DNA of 64,000 nt. Source: Lumbricus rubellus (Eukaryota; Annelida; Clitellata; Crassiclitellata; Lumbricidae). A program made the position numbers and the translations under genes. Shown here in pieces: positions 32,315 to 42,881 of this stretch. Within the stretch, counting starts at the first letter, position 1. Each line of letters opens with the position of its first letter. Under the pieces are notes generated by a model. It was not told where the DNA came from, did no database searches, and saw only the letters and a list, made by a program, of their open reading frames with translations. Location: the NCBI GenBank assembly GCA_945859605.1, contig OX243820.1, forward strand, positions 21,671,053 to 21,735,052, read 5' to 3'.

Positions 32315-34486
32315 CTACATAAGGCCCATTGCATACAGCACTTGTTTAGATACTTCGATCGATGAAGCGCTCATTGGTTTATCATCCACTTGAAGTGATT
32401 TCTGTTTCGTCTCTGAATAATCGTCTTTCAGCGGTATTTCTACCACTGATCCGAATTCGTCGTCCTCTTCCTCGATAAGACCACACGATAATGTTTTTGT
32501 GATGAACTTTCTCATTCGGTTGGCATGAACGATTCGTCGACCATGTTCCTTCATGTCCACGAGATATGAATATTTGGATCTTCTTTGTAGAACCGTATAT
32601 GGACCATGCCATCGTGAGATCAATCTGTTGGTTGACGTTGGATGTAGTACGTCGACGCGTTCTCCAAGTTCGAATTCTTTATATTTTGCTTTCTTGTTGT
32701 ATTGGCTGGCACATCGTTCTTGCTTCTCCAATTTCTTTGCATCCTCCAATTGTCTTTCATCATTCGTATCCTCCATAAACAATTCTCTCATACTCTCGCC
32801 AATTTCCATATCGCTCTCCGAATCTTCACTATCATTTCGTTCACATGCAGCCATCTCCTCTTCATTTTCATTGTTCTCGGATGTTGTTCCTTCTTTTTCT
32901 TTTTCATCTTCGCTTTCAGTGTCTTCGTCTAGCAGGCTTTCATTTAGCTGTTCCTCTTCTTCGTCTTCGACTTCTGTTCTCCGACTCCTTGCTCTTGTAG
33001 TCACCTGCGCCTGTAGTTCTCCTTGCAATACACTGATTGAGGGAATCTCTTTCAGTTCTGCAATTATCTCTGGATGTAGCAGGAACCTTTCTTTGTTTTC
33101 TTTACACAGTTCTGCTGGAATGCTGGCACACACCAACGTTGAGTATGGCGCAATATTTATTTTTCTGTCCATCAGATCTTCTCCTACTGTCTGACCACCC
33201 ATTCTCACATCAATCTTCACTAACTTAGCTGGAATAGGCTCTCCAGCCACACATTGCAAATGTACTCTGCCAATCTCTTCCACTATCGCTCCTTTCAGTA
33301 GTTCCTCGTTGATTACTGGTATCACTGTTCCAGAGTCAACCAATGCTTTAACTTGCACAGGACGACCACTGTTATTATTTCCACGTATTTCTACCGTCAC
33401 ATGCTGCAATGCAATCTTCTTTATAAGTGAAAAATCATCTTTACTTTGTATTATAAACCGTGGTGTACATTTCATCACCGACTTCACTTCCGTTTCTCGG
33501 TTGTATTGTTCTTCCCAACCAGGAGGTGCATTTATCGCTTGGATCTGGTTTACTCTCAAATTCTCTGCACTCCTACTAAAGTTGTTTCTCAGATTTGTCG
33601 CTCCTGGTGCTTGACAATTTTTTATCAAATGCTGATCTGACTGACAGTTGTGGCAACGTTTCTTGACGAAACCTCTTTGCTCGTTGTTCTCCCACTTGCG
33701 GTTCGGAGAGTACGATGCATTGCCTTCTTTTGGGTTTCCCAATGGTGGAGTTCGATTGTAGGCTTGTCTATCCCACGTTGACTGTTTTTTATCTTGCCAC
33801 CACGGCTTTCCAGAGAAATTATCTTTCTTTACATCATTACTTTTGGCTTGGCTTCCAGTTTCTTCGGCAGTGCTGTTCCACTTGGTCTGCTTTGGATTAT
33901 TGACCCATGCGTCATATTTCGGTTTTTCTTGAAATATTACACCAATTCGATTGTTCACATGTATGTCTGCAAGGTCTGCCACATTACTAGCTTCTAAACA
34001 TTCTGTACCCTCTTTCAATAAGACAAACTGTAGTGGACCTGGTGGTAAACATTCTTTCAGCTTATCCGCCACTAACAAATCAAACAGCTTCTCGTAGTCT
34101 TTGCCCACTCGTCTACTTCTGACATAATAATTCAATAGATTCTTCAATCTTGCCGTGAACATCGTATATGTTTCTTCGACTGTCTTTTTGGCCTCTGCAA
34201 ATCTGGATCTGTACTCTCGAGCAGTTAGCTTGAATTCTTTCAATAAATGCTCTTTGACGACATCATACTTGTCTAGATCATCAAAAGATACACGATTCAA
34301 TACAGTTCGCGCTCTTGAAGTCATCAGTGGCAATAACAATTTCACCCAATATTGCTTTTCCACAGCGAAACTATTGAATGCATTTTCCACTGTTTCAAAA
34401 TATAATGGCACTTCCATCATATCATACGGCATCTTCGGTAACAAGTGCTTCATGGCGTCACCTATTTTCTTAATCTTGGACACCAT
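32315..34486 (-). CDS. Gmr1-like element Gag core, CCHC knuckle, protease and integrase C-terminal domain
   Basis: 723 residues. Residues 1-190 resemble a retrotransposon Gag capsid region. A CX2CX4HX4C knuckle (CHNCQSDQHLIKNC) lies near residue 278. The protease motif ALVDSGT is near 384. A D/E-rich linker spans about 510-590, followed at about 600-680 by a GPY-type integrase C-terminal domain (RWHGPYTVL). The frame stays open across the junction where the integrase core should be, suggesting a clean in-frame deletion. The 3' end overlaps, in another frame, an RT scrap containing YVDD (about 32245-32320). Confidence 0.75.
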   Translation of the reverse strand: MVSKIKKIGDAMKHLLPKMPYDMMEVPLYFETVENAFNSFAVEKQYWVKLLLPLMTSRARTVLNRVSFDDLDKYDVVKEHLLKEFKLTAREYRSRFAEAKKTVEETYTMFTARLKNLLNYYVRSRRVGKDYEKLFDLLVADKLKECLPPGPLQFVLLKEGTECLEASNVADLADIHVNNRIGVIFQEKPKYDAWVNNPKQTKWNSTAEETGSQAKSNDVKKDNFSGKPWWQDKKQSTWDRQAYNRTPPLGNPKEGNASYSPNRKWENNEQRGFVKKRCHNCQSDQHLIKNCQAPGATNLRNNFSRSAENLRVNQIQAINAPPGWEEQYNRETEVKSVMKCTPRFIIQSKDDFSLIKKIALQHVTVEIRGNNNSGRPVQVKALVDSGTVIPVINEELLKGAIVEEIGRVHLQCVAGEPIPAKLVKIDVRMGGQTVGEDLMDRKINIAPYSTLVCASIPAELCKENKERFLLHPEIIAELKEIPSISVLQGELQAQVTTRARSRRTEVEDEEEEQLNESLLDEDTESEDEKEKEGTTSENNENEEEMAACERNDSEDSESDMEIGESMRELFMEDTNDERQLEDAKKLEKQERCASQYNKKAKYKEFELGERVDVLHPTSTNRLISRWHGPYTVLQRRSKYSYLVDMKEHGRRIVHANRMRKFITKTLSCGLIEEEDDEFGSVVEIPLKDDYSETKQKSLQVDDKPMSASSIEVSKQVLYAMGLM

Positions 34487-34567
34487 TGTCTCACTTTCTC
34501 TGAGCCTAATCTGTTCTGATACTTCCCGGCTCTTACGATCATCTTCGTCTCTCTTCTTCAGTCGATC

Positions 34568-35371
34568 TTAATCTTCGATTCTCCGCAGTTCTTCCTGTTC
34601 TATCTTCTGTTGTAATAGTTCTAACTGCTTTCTGCGTTCTTCCTTTTTAATAGCCATTTCTTTAAGTTGAGCCTCCTTAATAGCAAGTTTCTTTTGTTCT
34701 AACTGCATCTGCTCTTCTCTTTCTCTTTCTGCTTTTTCCAAATTGTCTTTTTCGGCTTGAAATTCTTCCTGACGAATTTCTTCTGCTCTCTCCAGTTCTT
34801 GTAAACGCATCTTTTCTTTTTCTTCCTCGCGAGCCTTTTTGTCCTCAATCTGTTGTCTCCGTATTTCCTCATCGCTTCTCCTTGCTTTTTCATATTCTAT
34901 CATTAACTCCATCCTTCTTCGCTCTGATTCGTCTCGATCTATTCTCATTTGTTCTAACTGTATCTGGAACTGCTGCCTCTGCATATCTATCTCTTGTTGT
35001 CGCAATTCTTTCTCGTCTTGTCTGCGTTGCTCTTCTTTCTCTTTCTTCTCTTGTTTACGTTCTTTCTCTTCTTGCCTGCGTTGCTCTTCTTTCACTTTCT
35101 CTTCTTGTCTACTCATCATCATGAATTGTAGCAACGCCTCTATCGACATCGGTGCCTGTGGCTTCTCAACTGGCTTCTCTTCAGTACCACCAACCGCACC
35201 TTCTTCTTCCGCTTCTTTCGCCCAAACCTCCGCCAAAGTTCTCATCAAACTTTCCCTCGACATCTCTCCGACTTCTTCTGCGTCCAGACCTGCTTCGATT
35301 AATAACTTGATTATTCTTTCGGAAGCCATCTTCTTAATAGCTGCTTGCTTTTGCTCTGTAAGTTTCTCCAT
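34568..35371 (-). CDS. Gmr1-like element Gag, N-terminal coiled-coil part
   Basis: 267 residues. The first 50 are a helical domain (IIKLLIEAGLDAEEVG). Residues about 95-260 are an extremely charged E/R/K/Q coiled coil. The ORF ends at a TAA (34568-34570) in the same frame as the next ORF, so either a single nonsense mutation or a readthrough stop separates the two parts. Low-complexity coiled coils of this sort occur at the N-terminus of some Gypsy Gag proteins. Confidence 0.7.
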   Translation of the reverse strand: MEKLTEQKQAAIKKMASERIIKLLIEAGLDAEEVGEMSRESLMRTLAEVWAKEAEEEGAVGGTEEKPVEKPQAPMSIEALLQFMMMSRQEEKVKEEQRRQEEKERKQEKKEKEEQRRQDEKELRQQEIDMQRQQFQIQLEQMRIDRDESERRRMELMIEYEKARRSDEEIRRQQIEDKKAREEEKEKMRLQELERAEEIRQEEFQAEKDNLEKAEREREEQMQLEQKKLAIKEAQLKEMAIKKEERRKQLELLQQKIEQEELRRIED

Positions 35372-35822
35372 CTTACTTCTTTACTTGTTGTTTCTTACTA
35401 CTTTACTTCAATTCTTATTGCTCCTTTAGCAGACAAGCAAGTTTTTCCTACCTTTCCGTCCGTTGAGTTGTCGTTTCTCACCGTCGTATATATGATCGAT
35501 GAACTGTTGATCAGGCTGCTTCTCACGGGAGAAGTTCGTCGAAGAATTTCGAAGAACGGACACTGTGAAATGTTCCTTCGATAAGATCCCAGATATCGTT
35601 CCTTGGATATAATAATCAGCATCCGTAGCATCGATAAAAACCCAGATATCGTTCCTTCCGTATTCTCAGGTGAGAATACCAGCGTGTGAAGATAAGCAAA
35701 ACACAGCGTCAGAAGATCAGAAAATCAATATTCCGAATCCACGTGTAAATGTAGATCGTCAAACAACAGTTGTAAATTCGTGTCCAAACTTTCGCAAATT
35801 CGTATCCCACCGCTGTCACCAA

Positions 35823-36336
35823 ATGTCAGTCACTCCTTATATCCGAGCGTTGACCTCACCAGTCTCTTCGGTAGCTTCTATATTTCCTCAGTGGCCTAAA
35901 CCTACCCCTACTGATTTAACTGATTCGAATCTACTGTCTAGGTAAAGTTCTACAGTAATTCCTTATTCTACTTCAACGACAACGATGATAGGTTTTCCAA
36001 AGTATATTATCATCAACTTCAACATAAAACGTAACAGCAGCAAACAACACGATAATGTCTATCCTTGCATTATCATAGCAACAACGTCTCTTCTCTACGA
36101 CAACTAATCAACTAGGCCTACTACTACAGTTATCACAGCCTAAACTCGTGACTCATTCCTCAGACGCTCATTCCTTCTCTCAATCCGCCGTCTTCCAGAC
36201 AGTGGTTCAGACAATCGGCCAGACAGTCGTCTCAAAACCCGCGCCTAAACGCACCTGTGCACTTTGGCCCGTTTCGTCGCTGGCGTACACGCGACCGACC
36301 GGCCGCTGTACTAGGCCTACATAAAATACGCTTACA
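35823..36336 (-). repeat. LTR (5' LTR of the minus-strand Gmr1-like element)
   Basis: 514 bp with the same ends. One base inside it, TGGTGACAGCGGTGGGA on the minus strand (about 35805-35821) is a probable tRNA primer-binding site; I cannot name the tRNA. The copies differ by a few substitutions and one short AGGCCT shift near 36115. Confidence 0.92.
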
Positions 36337-37282
36337 CATCGCGTGTATAAATAATTAATTGCTCGAACGCATGGCGTGGGTAGATAGAACCATTGCACAT
36401 TTCAAAGATAAGTCCTGGGAGATAGCTCCAATATTCAAATAGATTCTTTTCCACTATTTTTTACTTAGAACGACATAATCTTTGTACAGTTCAAGCATAA
36501 TATTGGTAGCAATAAAATAAAACAATAAAACGGTTTTTGAAAAATTTGGAGTTAGAACCCTTGCACTCTAAACAGACGAAATGATGTAATATCGAGTCTT
36601 TTTTGTTAGATCTTAGTTTAATTAGAGGGTGAATTTGACGAAAATTGCTATTTTTGCTCATAAATATAAAAAATAGCTGTATGTCGCAGGTAGGTGACAA
36701 TTAATTTTTTTTATTGCACATTTGGAAATAGCTATGTCTATGGCTCTTGTGTACAGTCCAATTTTTTAGAGGTTGTGCTTTATGTAAAAGCATGTAGCTG
36801 ATTTCAAGCGTGTTCCACTTTGGGAACGTTGGGTCACTTTCCTTAGTCTACGCGTCGACACACAGCAATTTCGCGTGACTAATAAAATTGCCTTCGGTGA
36901 TTGCACAATTACTTCGACTGTAATTGTGATTCTTTTTTCATGAACATCAACATGATGTAAGTGCACTTGTTGTAGCGGCGCTTTCTGGATTCTACTCAAA
37001 AGCGCTCCCAACTACGGCGCGGACACTTCTATATGACCAACAAATGCAATTTGAACTTAGGACCGCCGTTCAGATGATTATCTCTTATACGCAATAATAT
37101 CTTCTTGGGGGTCACGTCCTACCCTGAGAGGGAGGGGGTTGTCCGGAGGTTTTCCGGAAATTTTGTCTGGGAGAGGTTTGTCGGGGGGGGCTGTGAATGC
37201 CTGTTCCCCAAAAGTCCATTCTGGAAGACATACAACAATGATGAAGCAATTGTAAAACATTCGTTTCTCTGTGTTCTTTAGG
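36337..37282. other. piggyBac 5' region between the nested LTR element and the transposase
   Basis: No gene. Contains an inverted match to 30224-30420 (36520-36842, with the palindrome GTTCCACTTTGGGAAC), a SINE type 1 tail fragment at about 36963-37022, and a G-rich stretch 37110-37195. Confidence 0.5.
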
Positions 37283-37617
37283 ATGCCAAGAAGAGGCTAT
37301 TTTACATTAAAAGAGGCAGTTGAAGCAGTTCTTAGAGATTCTGGCAGCGAAAATGGCTCAGATTCAGATGAGAACAGTGTTCCAGAAATATGCATCCTTC
37401 CGCCAAATGATGGCGCTGACAGCGAAGTGGAACGAATTGACGAAGATGACTTAGCAGCAGTGGAGCCTACAGACGTATGTGGTAAACTTGATGTTTTCAC
37501 AGGTGGTGATGATACAAATAAGTCCACAAGTGAAGCAAGTGAAGGTGAGCTGGAAAAAGCGGAAACAAAACTGAAAACGAGGTCTCGAAAGAAACTTCAC
37601 AGTCAAGATCATTGTAC
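37283..37617 (+). pseudogene. piggyBac transposase, N-terminal part (split by LTR insertion)
   Basis: ATG at 37283 is chosen because it starts the conserved-looking MPRRGYFTLKEAVEAVL. The next 90 residues are acidic (D/E/S-rich), as in many piggyBac-derived transposases. The frame runs into the LTR of the chromodomain Gypsy element at the GTAC target site (37614-37617). The continuation is at 52566. Confidence 0.8.
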
Positions 37618-38282
37618 TATAACAGAGTTGATTGTAGGTCGGCAGTGATGATGGTAGAGAAGATAGAGGAAATGGAGGAAAGAGTTGCTGAAGCAGGCAC
37701 ACAAAGAAATTCTTACACGTTGAGTCAGCAATGGGAACTGACCGGCCACAGGCAGACTAGGTAGAGTTGGAGTAGCCATGTTTGGAAAGGAGGAAGAACA
37801 GTTTGAAGGAAGAGAGCAGCCGGACACTATCAGTGGTCGAGCAGACGAGGCTCGAGGAAGCGCCGCTGGCCGGAATGGGCTGGGAGCAAGAGGAGCAGAT
37901 ATAAATTAGGAATTCGGGGAACAAAGGGCAGTCGGAGAAAGCAGTCGAGGGAAGGCAGTCAGGAGGAGAGAATAGAAAGGCCAGCAACATCGGCGAGGAA
38001 GGAAGAAGAACAAAAAAGACGAACAGAATCAATATAAAAATAAGATAAGTAACGGTTGTTTTATTATTATTATCATAATTAAATTAACAGACTAACATTA
38101 TTATTATCACTCGTATAATTTAATATCGAATCGAGTGCTCTCCATGTGGAGTCCTACCTAGTTTCCTTATTCTCTGCATTTTGTAATCGCTTGATTCATC
38201 GGTTGTGTTCAATAATAAATATTGAAATATCTTTGGTGATCAGTGATTATAAGATCTATATCTAAGAACCAACTGAGCGACA
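37618..38282 (+). repeat. 5' LTR of the chromodomain Gypsy element
   Basis: 665 bp, TATAACAG...GAGCGACA. The first dinucleotide is TA rather than TG in both LTRs. It is followed directly by TGGTGTAAGAACCGGGC (38283-38299), a likely primer-binding site. Confidence 0.95.
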
Positions 38283-38442
38283 TGGTGTAAGAACCGGGCC
38301 TTCCTGTAACGTATATCTCGCATGCATTGCAGTAATTAATTTATTTTGTTAATTAACATAAGAACTAACATTCAGGTAACCGCTCTACAACCGTGCCTAG
38401 AATCTAACAGCTTAACCTCACGCAGCTGCCGTAGCGTCTCAG

Positions 38443-38779
38443 CCATAGAGATGTATTAAAATATAAGGCTAGAGGGAATATCACGTCTGTAAATCTACGT
38501 CGCTGTCTCTTTTCATATCGACCAATCACATACCATGAGAAATCGCATATTCATATCGACCAATCATAGGCGCCGCTGTCTCTTTTCATATCGACCAATC
38601 ACATACCATGGTCGACATAAGAATCGCCGGTGATTGGTCGTTTGCACAGAGTGACGTCACTGGCGTGATTACCGTTAATATATATAAGGTCGTTGATAAC
38701 TTCACTTTTTTATGCAGAGGAGATAGGCCATATTCTCTCTAGCCTGTATATTTTAAATATATAGCGTACATCTCTATGG
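38443..38779. mobile_element. MITE, 337 bp, in the Gypsy leader
   Basis: CCATAGAGATGTA at the left and its inverse at the right are flanked by TCTCAG (38437-38442, 38780-38785). Next inward, GGCTAGAG(G/A)GAATAT pairs. The body contains repeated TTTCATATCGACCAATCAC segments. Confidence 0.85.
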
Positions 38780-39303
38780 TCTCAGCGCACAGCCTCAGAA
38801 TTCTCCGCGTAGCCGCTGACTCATCGGCTGTTATAGTCTGACTGCCTGCATGTTATATTTATTCCAGTCTGTTACTTGTGCGCCTAGCTTCGAATTCAAC
38901 GATACTAACAACACATAGGCCTTGCTTTATATATATTTTTTGTTCATGTCTGCACGATAGCTACGTTGAGATAGGACTTGCATGAGTTATTAATAAACGC
39001 ACGCAGTGTTTATCACCTCCATACTCACTTATCGTACATCTTTATTAAGCGCCGGAATTTTCGTCATTGGTATTTGTCATTCAGCACAGTTATTCAGCGC
39101 TATATATTTTAACCATTGATTTTCAAGTGGATATTGACAGGCTGCAATCCGCATATAATTATAATTTATTGTCTTACTGTGCTAGCCGAATCAATATTAC
39201 TTCACGCGATCATGCAGTAATTTCACACAGCCAGTATTTTAATTATTTTGTCACGGAGCAAAATTTAATATTCCACAGTTTACACAAGTGGCTCTAATAT
39301 TAT

Positions 39304-39730
39304 TAGGGTAGTCCAAAAATCACGGTCAAAAAGTGAAAAAATCACGGCATACTTTTGCAAAAATTTCAAAATTCACGGCACCGTGATTCACGGTGCTGTG
39401 AAATTTTTGCAGTCACAATGTCTGTATTACGTTGAATTTAATTTGGAAATTTAGCATAAACGAGTATTTAACGACGTAATTCACTCCCCAAAACAGAAAT
39501 TCTTAAATTAATTTAATGGCTCCGCACAGAAATTCTTAAATCAATTTAATGGTTCCGCGCTGTTTTTGGTCGTCGGCGCCATTTTTGACGTGTTTTTATA
39601 AAAAAAGGGCTGAAAATGTGAAAAATCACGGAAAATCACGGCAAAAGGCAAAATTCACGGGAATCACGGCAAACGGCGAAATTCACGGTTTCCGTGATTT
39701 CCGTGAATTCGTGATTTTGGGACTACCCTA
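39304..39730. mobile_element. hAT-like MITE, 427 bp, in the Gypsy leader
   Basis: TAGGGTAGTCCAAAAATCACG and its inverse ending GGACTACCCTA are flanked by the 8-bp duplication AATATTAT (39296-39303, 39731-39738). The interior is full of AATCACGG / CCGTGATT words, which would let it fold extensively. Confidence 0.88.
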
Positions 39731-40468
39731 AATATTATCTATGTTATTATTTTATCGGCAGTTGTTGTTTGAGTCTTCGTAGTCTTTGTATCAAAAGCTA
39801 AACGTTCACGCAGTGAATATGAGCCACGCAGCCATTGGCTAGAAACATTATGCACAAGCGAGTTCAACGATTTACCTAGGAGGCATCTTAATTATATGTT
39901 GGAATCACAGCGCCACCACGCGTTGACTGTGAGAATTGACAAGTAATGCGTCATGCGATATAGCGTGTACCAGTAACGTTTTGATCGCTAGAGGGAGTTT
40001 GCTGTGCAAGGTGCCATCGATACTTATGACGTATGTGTAGACTCTTCGGAGAAATAATAACTCGTGGCATTATTTTCAACGGATCGCCATTTTCGATGAT
40101 TCGAAGGAACCACATTTGACACAAGACTCAGTGCTAGTCCCAGCTCAGTGTCAGTGTTGCATCAAACTCATGTAAGATATTCAGATTAATATTCTTTATT
40201 ACAGACAGATCACAGAAATTACTTGTATATCATTTCTACGCATGCAAATAATTTAGCAACCTCACATTGGCCAAATAATTTAACAACCTAAACTACGGTT
40301 TAACCGAGTTTTTAAGCAGTGGTTGAGAAATTTTTATGCATATATATTATACAGATTTGATTCATGTCTGTGCATTAGTTCGGAACACAACGAAGATTCT
40401 TAGTGTGAAGTGTTCAGCAATTTGATTTGTAATTTTGATTTGTGAGGTCCAGTGGGACTTGATTGAGT

Positions 40469-40550
40469 ATGTCTAGTACACAAGGTCATGCAGACTTAGG
40501 CAACAATGCTCTGTTTTTACCACCTTCTTTTTCAGGTATTCCAACTGATG
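40469..40550 (+). pseudogene. Gypsy Gag, N-terminal 27 codons (split)
   Basis: ATG at 40469 opens MSSTQGHADLGNNALFL and PPSFSGIPTD. The frame is broken at the TGATG target (40546-40550) by a 2.3-kb insert and continues in the correct frame at 42882, so this is the true Gag start rather than the ATG-like starts inside the insert. Confidence 0.82.
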
Positions 40551-42876
40551 ACATGGGCGCCGACTCTGCGAGGCCCGTGAGTGCTCAGCACCGCCAGAAA
40601 TTGGCCATGCGAGGCCCGCCTATGCTTGGGCACCACCAGAAATCGGCCAGCAAGATGTGCTTTTTATGAGATTAGTTCTCTGAGCTGGCATTGCTTAGCC
40701 TATCTATAAAAATCATTTCGTTTTTCTAAATTTATTAAATACCATTAGGCCTACTCCAATTTTGCCCCATTCAGTAGTCGGAACTCCATTGGTCTTCAGC
40801 CGATCAGCGAATACGAAGAAACACCGAAATCCTGCTTATTCGATCCGCTTCCGTCCTTTTTTTTATTACGGACAAAGACGACGATTTTAATTACATTGAT
40901 TCCTTTTATTGTAGGGTACGTGCTCAATAATGTTCCTCACTGCGCGAGAGTCACCTCCCAGCATCACAAAAGCGGGATAGCCTATTGTTTTGTCTGCGTT
41001 AACAAATCGGCCTTTACTAAAATAATTGTCAAAACTTTTTGAAAGACTATATGAAAAACTATTTCCACAGTGTTAATATTGGCTCACTAAATAGTGTCTA
41101 GTGTAGACAGAATTGTTGATTTCTTGTGCAAAATTGAGTCTGTTGACCTAATTAGGGAAGAGTGCTCAAGATGCCCATGCTAACGAAGATTGTAGCCTAC
41201 TTTTCTTCTGTGTGGATTCCAAGAAAAGTACATGTTGATCCAAAGAGTGATCAAAAAATTTTAATTAGGAAGAACATTTATTGAAGTCTCTAAATCATGT
41301 CTTCAAGCATGAACTAATAAGAAATTTTGATGAGATAGCATCTTTAAATGTCACTATTTCAGTGTGAATTTTTTTAAACAATTGCAAGGATGCTTTTCAA
41401 GTAGCCTATTAAACCACGACTACAATTATGATGATCAATTTCGTCACAATGACAGCCTAGGGGGCCGTCCATAAAGTACGTCACGCTATTTTTGACCATT
41501 TTTGACCCCTCCTTCTGTCACAAACTGTCACACATGGCCTGACCCCCCCCCTGAAGTACGTCACACTTTCGGAATTTTGTAAACATCAACACCGAAAGGC
41601 TATACATTATTAGGGCCTAAAACAAGGCTTCGCAGCAGTATTACTAGCGCTCCTGGCCAATTAGGGATACGCAATTCATGCTATTTTGACATAAAACTAA
41701 TTCAAATGTTTCACAAAATGTGTGAAATTTTTTGTAAAGCTATTAAATTCTACAAAAAATATAAAAACAGAACTATAAATAAATAAAAATAACTAAATAA
41801 ATGTGTGACGTCACACATGGCCTGACCCCCTCTGTTACAAACTGTCACACATGGCCTGACCCCCCTCGAGCGTGACACACTTTATGGACAGCCTCTAAGA
41901 TGCCACCATTGCAGTGTGGCAATAAGAAAATTCGAAATTGGGAGTAGCACATCTCCTTCTCTAAACCCCACCCTGCTCGATGATGAGCGCCTCGGCGATC
42001 GTCCTTGTAGCCCGAATTTGTCCCCTAAAACCAGGACCAGAGGTAATTTCAATAATGCTCCTATCAAAAAAGGGTTCAAACATTTTTCAGCGCTCACGCG
42101 CGCATTTTTTTTATGTTTGTTGGGCGCTCACACTCTTGGGTCAACTCGGCGCCTATGGTCACAGGGACGAAACTGCAAACCTATCGCTGGAAAAAATCTG
42201 CGATGAATAATCATATCTTCAGCAACAGCCATTGCAGACAGAAATTTGCACTGTTTTAATACACCAGAAAGTTTAATGGAAAGGACATTTCGTTGTAAAT
42301 CATTGTTACATATTATGGCATTAGTAGACCTAAATATAAAATTACACGATTATGAATTGACACTGCAGTCTGTACGTGAGAAGGTCTATTTGAAATCTGA
42401 TATCATACTTATTATAGGTCAGTGAGAAAACTAGAATTAGGAATTAATACTGGATGGTGTTTTGTAGTAATGTTAAGTATTTTAAAGAAGCTTGAATAAT
42501 AATCTCAATTAGTTTCCAGATCTCTGTCTTTTTCTAATTTTTACTCTGTGCTCTAGGCCAATCTCAACACAATGCTAATTTTGGCTCATGAACATGTTGG
42601 CTTATGTGGACAGATTTGTTTGATTTCTCGTGCTAAATTTTAGTTTGTTGACCTATTAAACGTATGGATATATTATGAATAAATTATGATCATCCTAATT
42701 CTCTAGAGTTCTTTCTTTGTTGTGCTTGATTGCAAGTTCTACTGTCAGAGGGAGTAATTTCATTACCTTTCCTAGCCAAAAAGACCCCCCAAATTTTTCC
42801 CGCGCTTGCGCGCGGATTTTTTACACACGACTTTGGGCACCCCCACTCTTTGCCTCAACTCGGCGCCTATGACTGT
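40551..42876. mobile_element. 2.3-kb insertion splitting gag
   Basis: TGATG occurs at both edges (40546-40550, 42877-42881). The ends are imperfect inverted repeats (ACATGGGCGCCGA and TCGGCGCCTATGACTGT). Near the right edge a roughly 95-base module with GCGCGCATTTTTT-like and CAACTCGGCGCCTATG segments occurs twice (about 42065-42160 and 42785-42876). It contains a nested MITE at 41461-41894. No transposase or RT is recognised, and I cannot place the family. Confidence 0.7.
41461..41894. mobile_element. MITE with GTCCATAAAGT ends
   Basis: GGGGCCGTCCATAAAGTACG at the left and the inverse of GGCTGTCCATAAAGTGTG at the right are inverted ends. Inner repeats of CTGTCACACATGGCCTGACC occur three times. 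The target duplication is not clear. Confidence 0.75.
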
Positions 42877-42881
42877 TGATG

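Larger units (their letters stand above)
31191..36336 (-). mobile_element. Gmr1-like Ty3/Gypsy LTR retrotransposon, internally deleted
   Basis: Two LTRs (31191-31702, 35823-36336) bound the element, and the 5-bp duplication CATCG flanks it (31186-31190, 36337-36341). Coding is on the minus strand. Reading from the 5' LTR: Gag coiled coil, Gag core with CCHC knuckle, protease DSG, acidic linker, integrase C-terminal GPY-type domain, an RT scrap with YVDD, then RNase H. Integrase before RT is the Ty1/copia order, known within Gypsy-type elements from Gmr1-like elements of deuterostomes. The integrase catalytic core and most of RT are missing, so this copy needed help to move. Confidence 0.8.
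38283..40468 (+). other. Leader of the chromodomain Gypsy element
   Basis: Untranslated leader holding two nested MITEs (38443-38779 and 39304-39730). The rest is AT-rich with no ORF of note; gag starts at 40469. Confidence 0.6.

Noticed and set aside
37757..38032. 91-codon hydrophobic ORF on the minus strand, repeated at 52040-52315
   Set aside because: It lies within both LTRs on the antisense strand, so it is a shadow of the repeat and not a gene.
40554..40669. Continuation of the first Gag ORF into the 2.3-kb insert
   Set aside because: The codons after the TGATG target belong to the insert; the real Gag frame resumes at 42882.
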